Below, piece after piece: positions 29,825-38,537 of a stretch of DNA of 46,952 nt. Location of the stretch: positions 1 to 46,952 of the forward strand of contig CAMVLZ010000009.1 in NCBI GenBank assembly GCA_947168485.1. Reading direction: 5' to 3'. The position numbers were made by a program, and so were the translations under genes. Below the pieces are notes generated by a model, which was not told the DNA's origin, did no database searches, and saw nothing but the letters and a program-made list of their open reading frames with translations. Positions within the stretch are counted from its first letter, which is position 1. Every line of letters begins with the position of its first letter. Source of the stretch: an uncultured Bacillota bacterium. GTDB lineage: Bacteria > Bacillota_I > Bacilli_A > RF39 > UBA660.

Positions 29825-30409
29825 TTATTTTTTATGAAAGATAGAAATAAATTTAGCAAATCTATATAAAATAATATTACTATTATTTATAGCAAAACTC
29901 TTACCTACAGCTTTACCTCCAATAGTTAATGAAGCAATTATACCAGCAACAAATAAACCAACTACTAAAACATTCCAACCAAATTGTTCACTCAATAAAA
30001 TAGTAATAGTAGTTCCACTAGCTCCAGATATAATACCACATATATCTCCAACTACATCACAACAGAAACTAGATACTTTTTCAGCATTCTTTTTAAAAGT
30101 AACAGCCTGACTAGCACCAAATACTTTTCTAGAACTCATAGAATGAAATACACTCTCATCAGCACTAGTAACACTAACACCTATAATATCAAATAAAATA
30201 CCTATAAAAACAAATAACAAAGTAACTATAATACCAAATATAATATTAAGATTAGGTATAATTGTTTGACTAATTAAAGACATAATAATTGATATAACAA
30301 AAGAAATTATAAGTATAAATAGTATCCATTTAATATCAACTATTTCTTTTTTTACTTTTTCTTTCTTCTTAGTTTGATTAATAAGATTTTTTATTTCATC
30401 TTTATTCAT
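29825..30409 (-). CDS. 4-TM membrane protein, OapA-like / CNNM-DUF21-like without CBS domains
   Basis: FDIIGVSVTSADESVFHSMSSRKVFGASQA..., CDVVGDICGIISGASG (DxxxD), ASLTIGGKAVGKSFAI. Confidence 0.55.
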   Translation of the reverse strand: MNKDEIKNLINQTKKKEKVKKEIVDIKWILFILIISFVISIIMSLISQTIIPNLNIIFGIIVTLLFVFIGILFDIIGVSVTSADESVFHSMSSRKVFGASQAVTFKKNAEKVSSFCCDVVGDICGIISGASGTTITILLSEQFGWNVLVVGLFVAGIIASLTIGGKAVGKSFAINNSNIILYRFAKFISIFHKK

Positions 30410-30460
30410 CTAATCACCTAATAAAATTATAACATAAAAAAAATAGTATAAAAACTATTT

Positions 30461-31171
30461 TTACTTATAATAATATACATGGTAACCAGGTTCAGAACTA
30501 CATCTTTCAAATCCTTCAATACAATATCCAGATTCATCTGAAACTGGTCTAACTTTAGCTGAAATATCTCCAGGTGCAGCAGAGTCTATTACTAACAAAT
30601 CACCAACAGTAATTTTTTCTCTTGTAACACCATCTTTAAATCCAACAACACATAACCAATGTCCTTGACCAGATCCACTTTCAGCAGAATTAACATGTAT
30701 TACACAAGGTTTTCCACTACTTACAATATCAAAAGCAATTTGAGCTTGACCACTTCTACTATCAGCTGTCTCACATACTGCTTCCATTCCATCAGCAGAT
30801 GCTCCTACACTTTCATATGAAGGAACATTTCCTGTTTGAAGATAAATAGCATAACCTCTAGCATAATTATCACAACCTTCAGAATCATTAGGATATTGTC
30901 CATGACTATCTAATTGTCCTCCAAAAATATCAATAATTTTATCATAATTAGCTTCTAATCTAAAATATTCACCTTTTTTAACTATGTTTTTCGCAAAAGC
31001 AGGTTTAACTTCAACAACCTCTTCAGCTTTAGGTTCTTCTCCAAGATCAACATATTGAGTATCAGGCTTTTGAACACTTTCAGTAAAAGAAGCATCACCA
31101 TTATTATCACTCAAATAATTACCAACTTCAGGTGTTTGTACATCAATAGGTTTATAATCAAATCCACTCAT
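30461..31171 (-). CDS. C39-like cysteine peptidase domain protein without the WXG N-terminus
   Basis: GGQLDSHGQYPNDSEGCDNYARGYAIYL and GSGQGHWLCVVGFKD closely match 25154..26173 C-terminus. Confidence 0.65.
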   Translation of the reverse strand: MSGFDYKPIDVQTPEVGNYLSDNNGDASFTESVQKPDTQYVDLGEEPKAEEVVEVKPAFAKNIVKKGEYFRLEANYDKIIDIFGGQLDSHGQYPNDSEGCDNYARGYAIYLQTGNVPSYESVGASADGMEAVCETADSRSGQAQIAFDIVSSGKPCVIHVNSAESGSGQGHWLCVVGFKDGVTREKITVGDLLVIDSAAPGDISAKVRPVSDESGYCIEGFERCSSEPGYHVYYYK

Positions 31172-31200
31172 AAATACCCTCCTATAAAAAGTATAACATA

Positions 31201-31225
31201 AAAAAAATAGTATTAACTACTATTT
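31201..31225 (-). terminator. Intrinsic terminator of the large ncRNA
   Basis: Minus strand AAATAGTA-GTTAA-TACTATTTTTTT. Confidence 0.75.
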
Positions 31226-31831
31226 AATTTAGAATAATAATGGTTTTAATATAGTTAACTTTGAATCATAGGTCAAGTAGGATTTCCCTAATCTCTACTA
31301 TTTCGTTACCAAAATAGCCGTTCCCATTTAAAGAGATTAATACATCATCACTAAATGTATGACTTGATTACCACTTAGTATCCACTGCAATCCTATATTA
31401 TATTGACACTCTAGGAGATTTCCTCACTAAATATTTTTCTATTAGTACTTTTTTGCAATAAATGTTTCATAATGCAATACTTTTAATTGGGTCGCGAGCC
31501 TAGATTAAAAGCTGATCATTAATCCCCAAATACCACTCAAGACAGGCTACGCTACACATAACTTTCGCCACATGTAGGTTACACCCTAAGTCGTATCTAG
31601 TCCATCAGTTAAACACGTATAGGCTAAACACATAAATAGGTCTCAAACGAAAACCTGGGTCAGAAGCATATGCCATTATGCTAGCCCAAATTCTCTTTCA
31701 CTTCAGCATCCACCCCAAACTGGGCGTAAGAAGCAAACACCAAAGGCTTCATCGGTATGCCCTTAACGATTTTTTAATCTCGTCTTCCTAGAAAAATAAA
31801 TAACTAGAATAATGTACCATCACTACATCAT
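31201..31831 (-). ncRNA. Large (~630 nt) structured non-coding RNA, candidate OLE-like RNA
   Basis: No ORF; own promoter (31838-31866) and terminator (31201-31225); several strong stems including CUACAUGUGGC-GAAA-GUUAUGUGUAG (31552-31577) and CUAUUUUG-GUAA-CGAAAUAG (31298-31317). Confidence 0.8.
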
Positions 31832-31837
31832 GTAAGA

Positions 31838-31866
31838 ATTATACCACAAAAACCCTAAAATGTCAA
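31838..31866 (-). promoter_or_regulatory. Consensus promoter with extended -10 driving the large ncRNA
   Basis: Minus strand TTGACA-TTTTAGGGTTTTTGTGG-TATAAT (17-nt spacer, TGG before -10). Confidence 0.9.
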
Positions 31867-31887
31867 TTTACACAAAAAAAAGAAGTA

Positions 31888-34416
31888 TTAATAACTTCTC
31901 TTTCTATAAACATAATTAGCAACAAAACAACTAATAATTACTATTAATATAATCAATGTAGAACTACCAGTAACAGGATTCTCTATAATAGTTTTACCAT
32001 TATTTTTAACTACATTTGTAGGATTATCAGAAACTCTCTTCCATACAGCATATAATACTAAATTATCAGAAGATACATCTCTAACATTTATAGTTTCTCC
32101 ATCTTTATAGACAACTTCTCCATTCTCTTCAGTAGCCCATCCAATAAATTTATATCCTGTCTTTTCAAAACTATTTTTTTCTAAATCAATATCAGTATAA
32201 GTAGAAGCATCCATACTCTTCATAGAACCATTTCCACCATTCTTATTAAAAGTAATAGTAAATTGTTTCTTTTCTACCCATATAGCATATAAATCTATTT
32301 CATCATCATTAATATCAGTTAAATTACTAACTACAGCTTGATCAACATAATATACTGTTCCTTTTGGAGAAGTAGACCATCCAGCAAATGCATAATTAGA
32401 ATCACTATGTACAAATGAATTCTTTCTTAAAGTAACATTTTCACCATATCTAGCTTCAGTTTCTTCCATTGATCCAGTAACATCACTAGTACCATCTTCT
32501 AAAACAGTCGCATTACTATGATAAATAATATAATAGTATACTGGATCCCAAACTGCATATAATTTAATATCTTTATCTAACATTACTCTAGAATTAGGAG
32601 CATACTCACTTGAAGGATCTCCATCACTAGTAGTAGACCAACCCATAAAATTATAACCAGGATAAGTAAATTCATTACCTGGAACAATCAAAGGTAATCC
32701 ACCTACTTCATAATTCATACTAGCCATAGTACCATTTCCACCATTAGGGTCAAATGATAATTTATATCCACTACCTTCCCATACAGCGACAAATGTAATA
32801 TTATTACCAGTAATACTTAAATTAGATAAATCTTTAATTTGATCTCCAGCCTTATAAGTAGTTGAACCATTCAACCATCCACCAAAAGTAAATCCACTCT
32901 TAGTATAACTACAATCAGGTAAAGTATAAGATTCACTACTATGAACAGAATCATTACTCATAGAACCAGTTCCACCATTACTATCAAAAATAACAGTATA
33001 TTGAGTACCAGGAGTAATTGGATCATTTCCACCACTAGGAGGATTATCACCAGTATCATCACCTATTGTAGTTTCACTATTGCTCTTCCATATAGCATAT
33101 AAAGTCATATCACCAGGACCAATTTTATTAGGAGCTGGTCTTTCTCCAGGAGCATAAGTTGCTTCTGAAGCATCTTTATCTTTAGAGTATCCAATAAACT
33201 CATATCCTTCTCTATAAATATTATTATCAGTATTAGTAGATTTATCATTAACAACCCTTAATGATACTTTAACATCAGCCATAGTATATTTAGTATCATT
33301 CAAAGTACCATTTCCACCATTAGCATCATACTTAATAGTATAAATAATAGGATCCCATTTAGCATAAATATTAATAATATTATCACTATTAGCATATCCA
33401 ACTATATCAGATATTTTAACAGAATCACCACTAGTTAAAGAAGCATCAGGATCATTTGAATTTAATGTCCAACTAACAAAATTATAATAATCTCTAACAA
33501 ATACATTATTTTCAATTGTAATAGTATCATCTAAACTATAAGTCTTCTCATCTATTGGTGTAGCACCAGATATTAATCTAGCTGATTTATCACCCTTATT
33601 ATAACGTACTGTATAAGAAAGAGTTTCTCCATCACCATAAACACCTATCAAATCAAGTTTATAGTCAGACATAAGTTCAGATACATCATCAAAAGATTGT
33701 CCATTACTATATTTAACTTTATTACTTGAAATAGTCTTATCAGTAGCCCATCCTTGGAAAGTATCAGTATTACTTAAATCAACTTTATCTAAATTAAATT
33801 CATCAGTATAACTAGATATAGTTCTAGTATAATCTTTATTAATATTTAAACTAGAATAATTAATATTATATAAAGCAAACTGAGTATAAGCCTTATTAAT
33901 ATTATTAAATTTAAATACAAAATTATAACTACTACCAACAATATCCTTTAAAGGAACAAAATAAATAGTAATTTTATCTCCCTTTTTAAATTTAGCTAAT
34001 AATTTATCATTAGTTTTATCAGTACCATAGAAATGTTTATTATAATCACTAGAATAATAATCATAATAATAAACAAACTCAGTAACCTTATCATCATTAG
34101 TAATATCAGATAAATATATATCATTTACCTTAAGAGTATCTTTACTAATATTAATATCTATCTTAAGCATAGTTAAAAAATCTATAGAAATATCATCAAA
34201 TTTTTCTTTAATCTTAGCAGCAGTAGAAGTATTACTAATATCAGTAACTTCACTAAAATTAATTCCTCCATAATTAATACTATTATTACCCATAAAAGGC
34301 ATAGATTCATTTGTAATTAAAGAAACATTATCCTTATTTTTATTGATATAAAAAACACCAACAATAAAAATAAAAACTGCTACAAAGACACCAAATATTC
34401 TAAATAGATTCTTCAT
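31888..34416 (-). CDS. Surface protein with multiple InlB-type (Listeria-Bacteroides) repeats and NPxTG sorting signal
   Basis: Repeated YTVIFDSNGGTGSM...GYKFIGWATEENGEVVYKDGE...LYAVW units; C-term ENPVTGSSTLIILIVIISCFVANYVYRKRSY. Confidence 0.85.
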   Translation of the reverse strand: MKNLFRIFGVFVAVFIFIVGVFYINKNKDNVSLITNESMPFMGNNSINYGGINFSEVTDISNTSTAAKIKEKFDDISIDFLTMLKIDINISKDTLKVNDIYLSDITNDDKVTEFVYYYDYYSSDYNKHFYGTDKTNDKLLAKFKKGDKITIYFVPLKDIVGSSYNFVFKFNNINKAYTQFALYNINYSSLNINKDYTRTISSYTDEFNLDKVDLSNTDTFQGWATDKTISSNKVKYSNGQSFDDVSELMSDYKLDLIGVYGDGETLSYTVRYNKGDKSARLISGATPIDEKTYSLDDTITIENNVFVRDYYNFVSWTLNSNDPDASLTSGDSVKISDIVGYANSDNIINIYAKWDPIIYTIKYDANGGNGTLNDTKYTMADVKVSLRVVNDKSTNTDNNIYREGYEFIGYSKDKDASEATYAPGERPAPNKIGPGDMTLYAIWKSNSETTIGDDTGDNPPSGGNDPITPGTQYTVIFDSNGGTGSMSNDSVHSSESYTLPDCSYTKSGFTFGGWLNGSTTYKAGDQIKDLSNLSITGNNITFVAVWEGSGYKLSFDPNGGNGTMASMNYEVGGLPLIVPGNEFTYPGYNFMGWSTTSDGDPSSEYAPNSRVMLDKDIKLYAVWDPVYYYIIYHSNATVLEDGTSDVTGSMEETEARYGENVTLRKNSFVHSDSNYAFAGWSTSPKGTVYYVDQAVVSNLTDINDDEIDLYAIWVEKKQFTITFNKNGGNGSMKSMDASTYTDIDLEKNSFEKTGYKFIGWATEENGEVVYKDGETINVRDVSSDNLVLYAVWKRVSDNPTNVVKNNGKTIIENPVTGSSTLIILIVIISCFVANYVYRKRSY

Positions 34417-34482
34417 ATAATCACCTACTATACTAATTATATTATATAATTAATAGATTTTGATATCAATAAATAATAAAAA

Positions 34483-34508
34483 AAGATGTAATAATTTACA
34501 TCTATCTT
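34483..34508 (-). terminator. Intrinsic terminator
   Basis: Minus strand AGATGTAA-ATTA-TTACATCTTTTTTT. Confidence 0.75.
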
Positions 34509-35134
34509 TTTAACATATTTACATAAGAATGAATCTTAGCAGGCCATGCTCCACTCTCAGCATATCTAGGACCTATAGAATCTATTGTAGTTAATCCTCT
34601 AGAATAGAAATTTCTATATAAATTATTAATCATACCAGTAATACCAGTATTAATATTAGAAAATGCTTGATAAGAACCACAACCAGATCCCTTTTGTCCA
34701 CCAACATTATTACATGTTCTAGCAATTTTACTTGTACCATTACCAGTTTCATGCATCATTATAGCTGCTGCTACAAAAGGATCTACTTTTAATTTTAAAC
34801 TTGTATCAGTGATTAACTCACCTTTACCAGCTAATACTCCACCTAGCTTATTATTTAATTTACTAATAATCTCTTCTCTAGTAAAATGATCAACTACTTC
34901 AATTCTTATTAAAGAACCAGAAGCAGCTTTCATATCTATATCTTCAAGACCTAATTCAGAAGCTGTTTCTCTAGCTTGAATATTAGATGATTTTACATAA
35001 TTAACATTTGTTTCCAAATAAGCAATATCATTCTCTTTTAAATTATAATTTTCTTTATTTAGAATAATCACACCCATTGATATCATAAGAATACCAACTA
35101 TAAATAGTGACTTCCCAATCGACTCAATTTTCAT
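34502..35134 (-). CDS. Membrane-anchored glucosaminidase/lysozyme-like domain protein
   Basis: DPFVAAAIMMHETGNGTSKIARTCNNVGGQKGSGCGSYQAFSNINTGITGMI. Confidence 0.8.
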   Translation of the reverse strand: MKIESIGKSLFIVGILMISMGVIILNKENYNLKENDIAYLETNVNYVKSSNIQARETASELGLEDIDMKAASGSLIRIEVVDHFTREEIISKLNNKLGGVLAGKGELITDTSLKLKVDPFVAAAIMMHETGNGTSKIARTCNNVGGQKGSGCGSYQAFSNINTGITGMINNLYRNFYSRGLTTIDSIGPRYAESGAWPAKIHSYVNMLKR

Positions 35135-35192
35135 GTTATCTCCTTAAAAATTAATACTAATTTATTTTACTATAAATAGAGCTAAAAGTCAA

Positions 35193-36443
35193 TTAATCAC
35201 CCATATTATTAACCGCAATTAGAATACCTAATTTTCCATATTCATAAGTGATTCCACCTTGCATAAAAGCCTTATATGGTGGGATTAAAGGACCATCTGC
35301 TGATAATTCTATAGTTGAACCTGGAATGAATGAAGAACCAGCCATAATCTCTTGATTTGGATAACCAGGCATATCACATGGAACAGGCACAACATAAGAT
35401 TCTATCGCTCCACCCATTTGAAGTCCTTTACAAAAGTTAATAAGTTTATCTTCATTATTAAATTCTACTACAGTAATTATATCTGTTCTTTTTTCTTTAT
35501 ATTGAGGAGTAACTTTATATCCTAATTTTTCAAGTAAACAAGAAGCAAATACTTGTGTTTTTAAAGCATTACCAACAACCTCTGGAGCATTAAATAATCC
35601 CTTGTAATAAGATTCAAGGACACCAAAATTAGCTCCCATATCTTTATATGCGCCAGGTACATTAAGTCTTTCACTAATTAATTTAATATACTTTTCTTTA
35701 CCAACAATATATCCACCACTAGAAGCTATTCCAGCACCTAAATTCTTCATTAAACTTGAAGCTACTACATCAGCACCAACCTCAATAGAATCAATCTCTT
35801 CAACCATACATCCATAGCAATTATCTACAAAGATTATTACATTTTCATCAACACTACGTATCTCTTCAATAACCTTTTTTATTTTACTAATATTAAGACT
35901 TTTTCTATCAGAGTATCCAACACTTCTTTGTATCTCAACCATCTTAACATCATGTTTTTTTAATCTATTTTTAATACTCTCATAATCAAAATCATTATCA
36001 ATTAAATCAATTTCTTCATATTTAATACCATTCTTAATCAAAGAAGATTCACTATCCCCTTCACTACCAATAACAGTCCTAATAGTATCATATGGAGTTC
36101 CAGAAATACTTATTAAAGTATCACCATGTTTTAACAAACCAAAAAAAGTAACAGTTAAAGCATGAGTACCACACATAATTTGAGGTCTAACTAAAGCATC
36201 TTCTGCTCTAAAAACTCTCGCATATATTCTTTCTAGTTTTTCTCTTCCAGGATCACTATAACCATATCCTTTTATTTCATTAAAATCACTAGTATTAACA
36301 CCCTCATCTTGAAAAGCCTTTAATACTCTACTAGACCAATTAAGTACATTATTATCTATATCTTTAAAAATATCCTTTAATTCATCCTCTACTTCATTTG
36401 ATAAATTAATTAACTTATCAGAAATATTAAACTCTTTATACAC
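35193..36443 (-). CDS. Methionine gamma-lyase family (aluminium-resistance-like) PLP-dependent protein
   Basis: RPQIMCGTHALTVTFFGLLKHGDTLISISGTPYDTI, SLMKNLGAGIASSGGYIVG. Confidence 0.9.
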   Translation of the reverse strand: MYKEFNISDKLINLSNEVEDELKDIFKDIDNNVLNWSSRVLKAFQDEGVNTSDFNEIKGYGYSDPGREKLERIYARVFRAEDALVRPQIMCGTHALTVTFFGLLKHGDTLISISGTPYDTIRTVIGSEGDSESSLIKNGIKYEEIDLIDNDFDYESIKNRLKKHDVKMVEIQRSVGYSDRKSLNISKIKKVIEEIRSVDENVIIFVDNCYGCMVEEIDSIEVGADVVASSLMKNLGAGIASSGGYIVGKEKYIKLISERLNVPGAYKDMGANFGVLESYYKGLFNAPEVVGNALKTQVFASCLLEKLGYKVTPQYKEKRTDIITVVEFNNEDKLINFCKGLQMGGAIESYVVPVPCDMPGYPNQEIMAGSSFIPGSTIELSADGPLIPPYKAFMQGGITYEYGKLGILIAVNNMGD

Positions 36444-36523
36444 AATATCCCTCCAAAAACATATTAATTATACACTATAGATAAACTTAATTCAAATATG
36501 ATATTATATTTATAGGTGATATT

Positions 36524-37258
36524 ATGGAAAAAATAGATATTTTAGTAAAATGGATAAAAGAATCAAAAAAGACAGTATTCTTTGGAGGAGCAGGAGTATC
36601 AACAGAATCAGGTCTAAAAGACTTTAGATCAAAAGATGGTCTATATAATATGAAATATGACTATCCACCAGAAGAAATACTATCACATCACTTCTTTATA
36701 GAAAACCCAGAAGAATTCTATAAATTCTATAAAGATAAACTAAATTCATTAAATTATAAACCAAATATTACTCATAAAGTACTAACTCTAATGGAAAAAA
36801 ACAATCTACTAAGTTCAATAATAACTCAAAACATAGATGGTTTTGACACCTCCTCAGGATCCTCATCAGTAATAGAACTTCATGGTACCGTGTTGAAGAA
36901 TCACTGTATGAGGTGCCATAAATTCTACGACGCAGAATACGTATTCAATTCTGAAGGAATACCAAGATGTACAGATGATAATGCTATTATAAAACCAGAT
37001 GTTGTACTTTACGAAGAACCTCTTAATGATGAAGCAACCAGTACGGCAATTAAAGAAATATCTACGGCGGACCTATTAATAATTGGAGGTACTTCTCTTA
37101 ATGTTTATCCTGCTGCTGGATTTATAAATTATTTTAATGGTAAACATATTGTTCTAATTAATAAAGATATAACTCCATATGATAATATATGTGACTTAGT
37201 AATTAATGATTCAATTGGAAAAGTATTTACCGAAATAAAAAAGGAATTAAATCTTTAA
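36524..37258 (+). CDS. cobB: Sir2-family NAD-dependent protein deacylase
   Basis: GGAGVSTESGLKDFRSKDGLY, ITQNIDGF, ELHGTV, CMRCH, IIGGTSLNVYPAAG. Confidence 0.9.
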   Translation: MEKIDILVKWIKESKKTVFFGGAGVSTESGLKDFRSKDGLYNMKYDYPPEEILSHHFFIENPEEFYKFYKDKLNSLNYKPNITHKVLTLMEKNNLLSSIITQNIDGFDTSSGSSSVIELHGTVLKNHCMRCHKFYDAEYVFNSEGIPRCTDDNAIIKPDVVLYEEPLNDEATSTAIKEISTADLLIIGGTSLNVYPAAGFINYFNGKHIVLINKDITPYDNICDLVINDSIGKVFTEIKKELNL

Positions 37259-38467
37259 TTCCTTTTCTTTATGATGATTTTTAAGTACTGTAATAACTCC
37301 TAACATAGATACCATAATAACAATTATTGCTATAGGAGCAGCAGTCTCTGGATTATTTATTAAAGAAACTTGTGTTTCACGAGATTGAATTTCTCCTACT
37401 TCTTCACTTGTAATTGAAGAACTACCAATAAATTTAGCACCACCAGAAACATTCTTAGGTACATAAGCTGAATATCTTAAAGATACTTTTGAGTTAGCAC
37501 CAATCACATTAACTTTCCATGTAATTGTATGATTAGTTTTATTATAAATACCTCCATCACTAGCAGAACCTTTAACATATTCAAGTTCAGTTGGTATTTT
37601 AGTAATTATCACATTATTATGAGAATCAACACTACCATTATTTTCAGCAACCACTCTATAATTTAAAGTCTTTCCTCTAGTAGTAGTATAACTTTCTAAA
37701 TTATTAACATAATTATTAATACTAAGTTTAATATCACCCTTTTTATTAAGAAGAATTAATGGTAAATAAGAAACTCCAGTCTTGTTTATAGCGTTTTGAT
37801 CATAATTCATTCTTTCACAATCAACTAAATCATTCATCATTCTAGAACTAATAAAATAATTATTAAAATCAGTTTTATAATCAACTAATTCATTATATTT
37901 CAAATATCTACTATGTTCGCTAGTAATATTATAGTAAAGTACTAATCTTGGAAATGATGAATAATAAGCATCAATTATAACAGGTAAAACAATTTTTTCT
38001 CCTTTAACATATCCTTTAGGTGCACTTACTTCTTCAATATATAAAGGTATATAAAAGGAAACAAAATTATCATATATTTGGTAAAATCTACTATCTAAAT
38101 GAGAAGTATTACCATTTTCCAAGTATCTTGTTATATCAATTTTTACATTACTAGGTAACATTGCTTTAATAGTACTAAAAGCATCATTCTCTCTTAATTC
38201 CAATTCATCCGAAGCAGTATAAGCCAAACCATAAAGACCATTTTTTTCTTCCTTTAATTCATAAGAAAATGTATTATTAACATCACTTATCTTAAATTTA
38301 GCTCCCTCTAATCCTTTTCCACTTTCATCAGTTTTAAATAAACTTCCTACTAATTCAATCGATCCATAATAATCTTTCTCAGTAGGTGCCACAGCAAAAC
38401 AACTATTATTTATTCCAAATAGTATTAATCCAATTATAAGTAATGTTAATATCTTCTTAATCTTCAT
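37247..38467 (-). CDS. Surface protein with SpaA-like and DUF11-like domains and NPETA sorting-signal-like C-terminus
   Basis: Signal peptide; LFKTDESGKGLEGAKFKI; LNYRVVAENNGSVDSHNNVIITKIPTELEYVKGSA; NNPETAAPIAIIVIMVSMLGVITVLKNHHKEK. Confidence 0.75.
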   Translation of the reverse strand: MKIKKILTLLIIGLILFGINNSCFAVAPTEKDYYGSIELVGSLFKTDESGKGLEGAKFKISDVNNTFSYELKEEKNGLYGLAYTASDELELRENDAFSTIKAMLPSNVKIDITRYLENGNTSHLDSRFYQIYDNFVSFYIPLYIEEVSAPKGYVKGEKIVLPVIIDAYYSSFPRLVLYYNITSEHSRYLKYNELVDYKTDFNNYFISSRMMNDLVDCERMNYDQNAINKTGVSYLPLILLNKKGDIKLSINNYVNNLESYTTTRGKTLNYRVVAENNGSVDSHNNVIITKIPTELEYVKGSASDGGIYNKTNHTITWKVNVIGANSKVSLRYSAYVPKNVSGGAKFIGSSSITSEEVGEIQSRETQVSLINNPETAAPIAIIVIMVSMLGVITVLKNHHKEKELKI

Positions 38468-38513
38468 ATTTTCACCTATAATAATTATAATATATTTTTT
38501 AAATAAAAAAAAG

Positions 38514-38537
38514 AATTATTACTAATTCTTTATTTTA
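38514..38537 (-). terminator. Intrinsic terminator
   Basis: Minus strand AAGAATTA-GTA-ATAATTCTTTTTTTT. Confidence 0.7.

Noticed and set aside
31201-31831. RNase P RNA or tmRNA identity for the large ncRNA
   Set aside because: A GAGGAAATCTCC stretch resembles the RNase P CR-I GAGGAAAGTCC, but it lies about 410 nt from the 5' end and no matching CR-V is seen. No tRNA-like 3' end (TTCGA T-arm plus CCA) or tag ORF supports tmRNA.
31201-31831. Group I or group II intron
   Set aside because: No recognisable domain V/intron core signatures, no reverse transcriptase or homing endonuclease ORF, and the unit has its own promoter and terminator rather than sitting inside a gene.
36841-37080. Locally higher GC segment within the sir2 gene, considered as a recombination tract
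   Set aside because: Coincides with conserved catalytic and zinc-binding residues; too short and unquantified to claim transfer.
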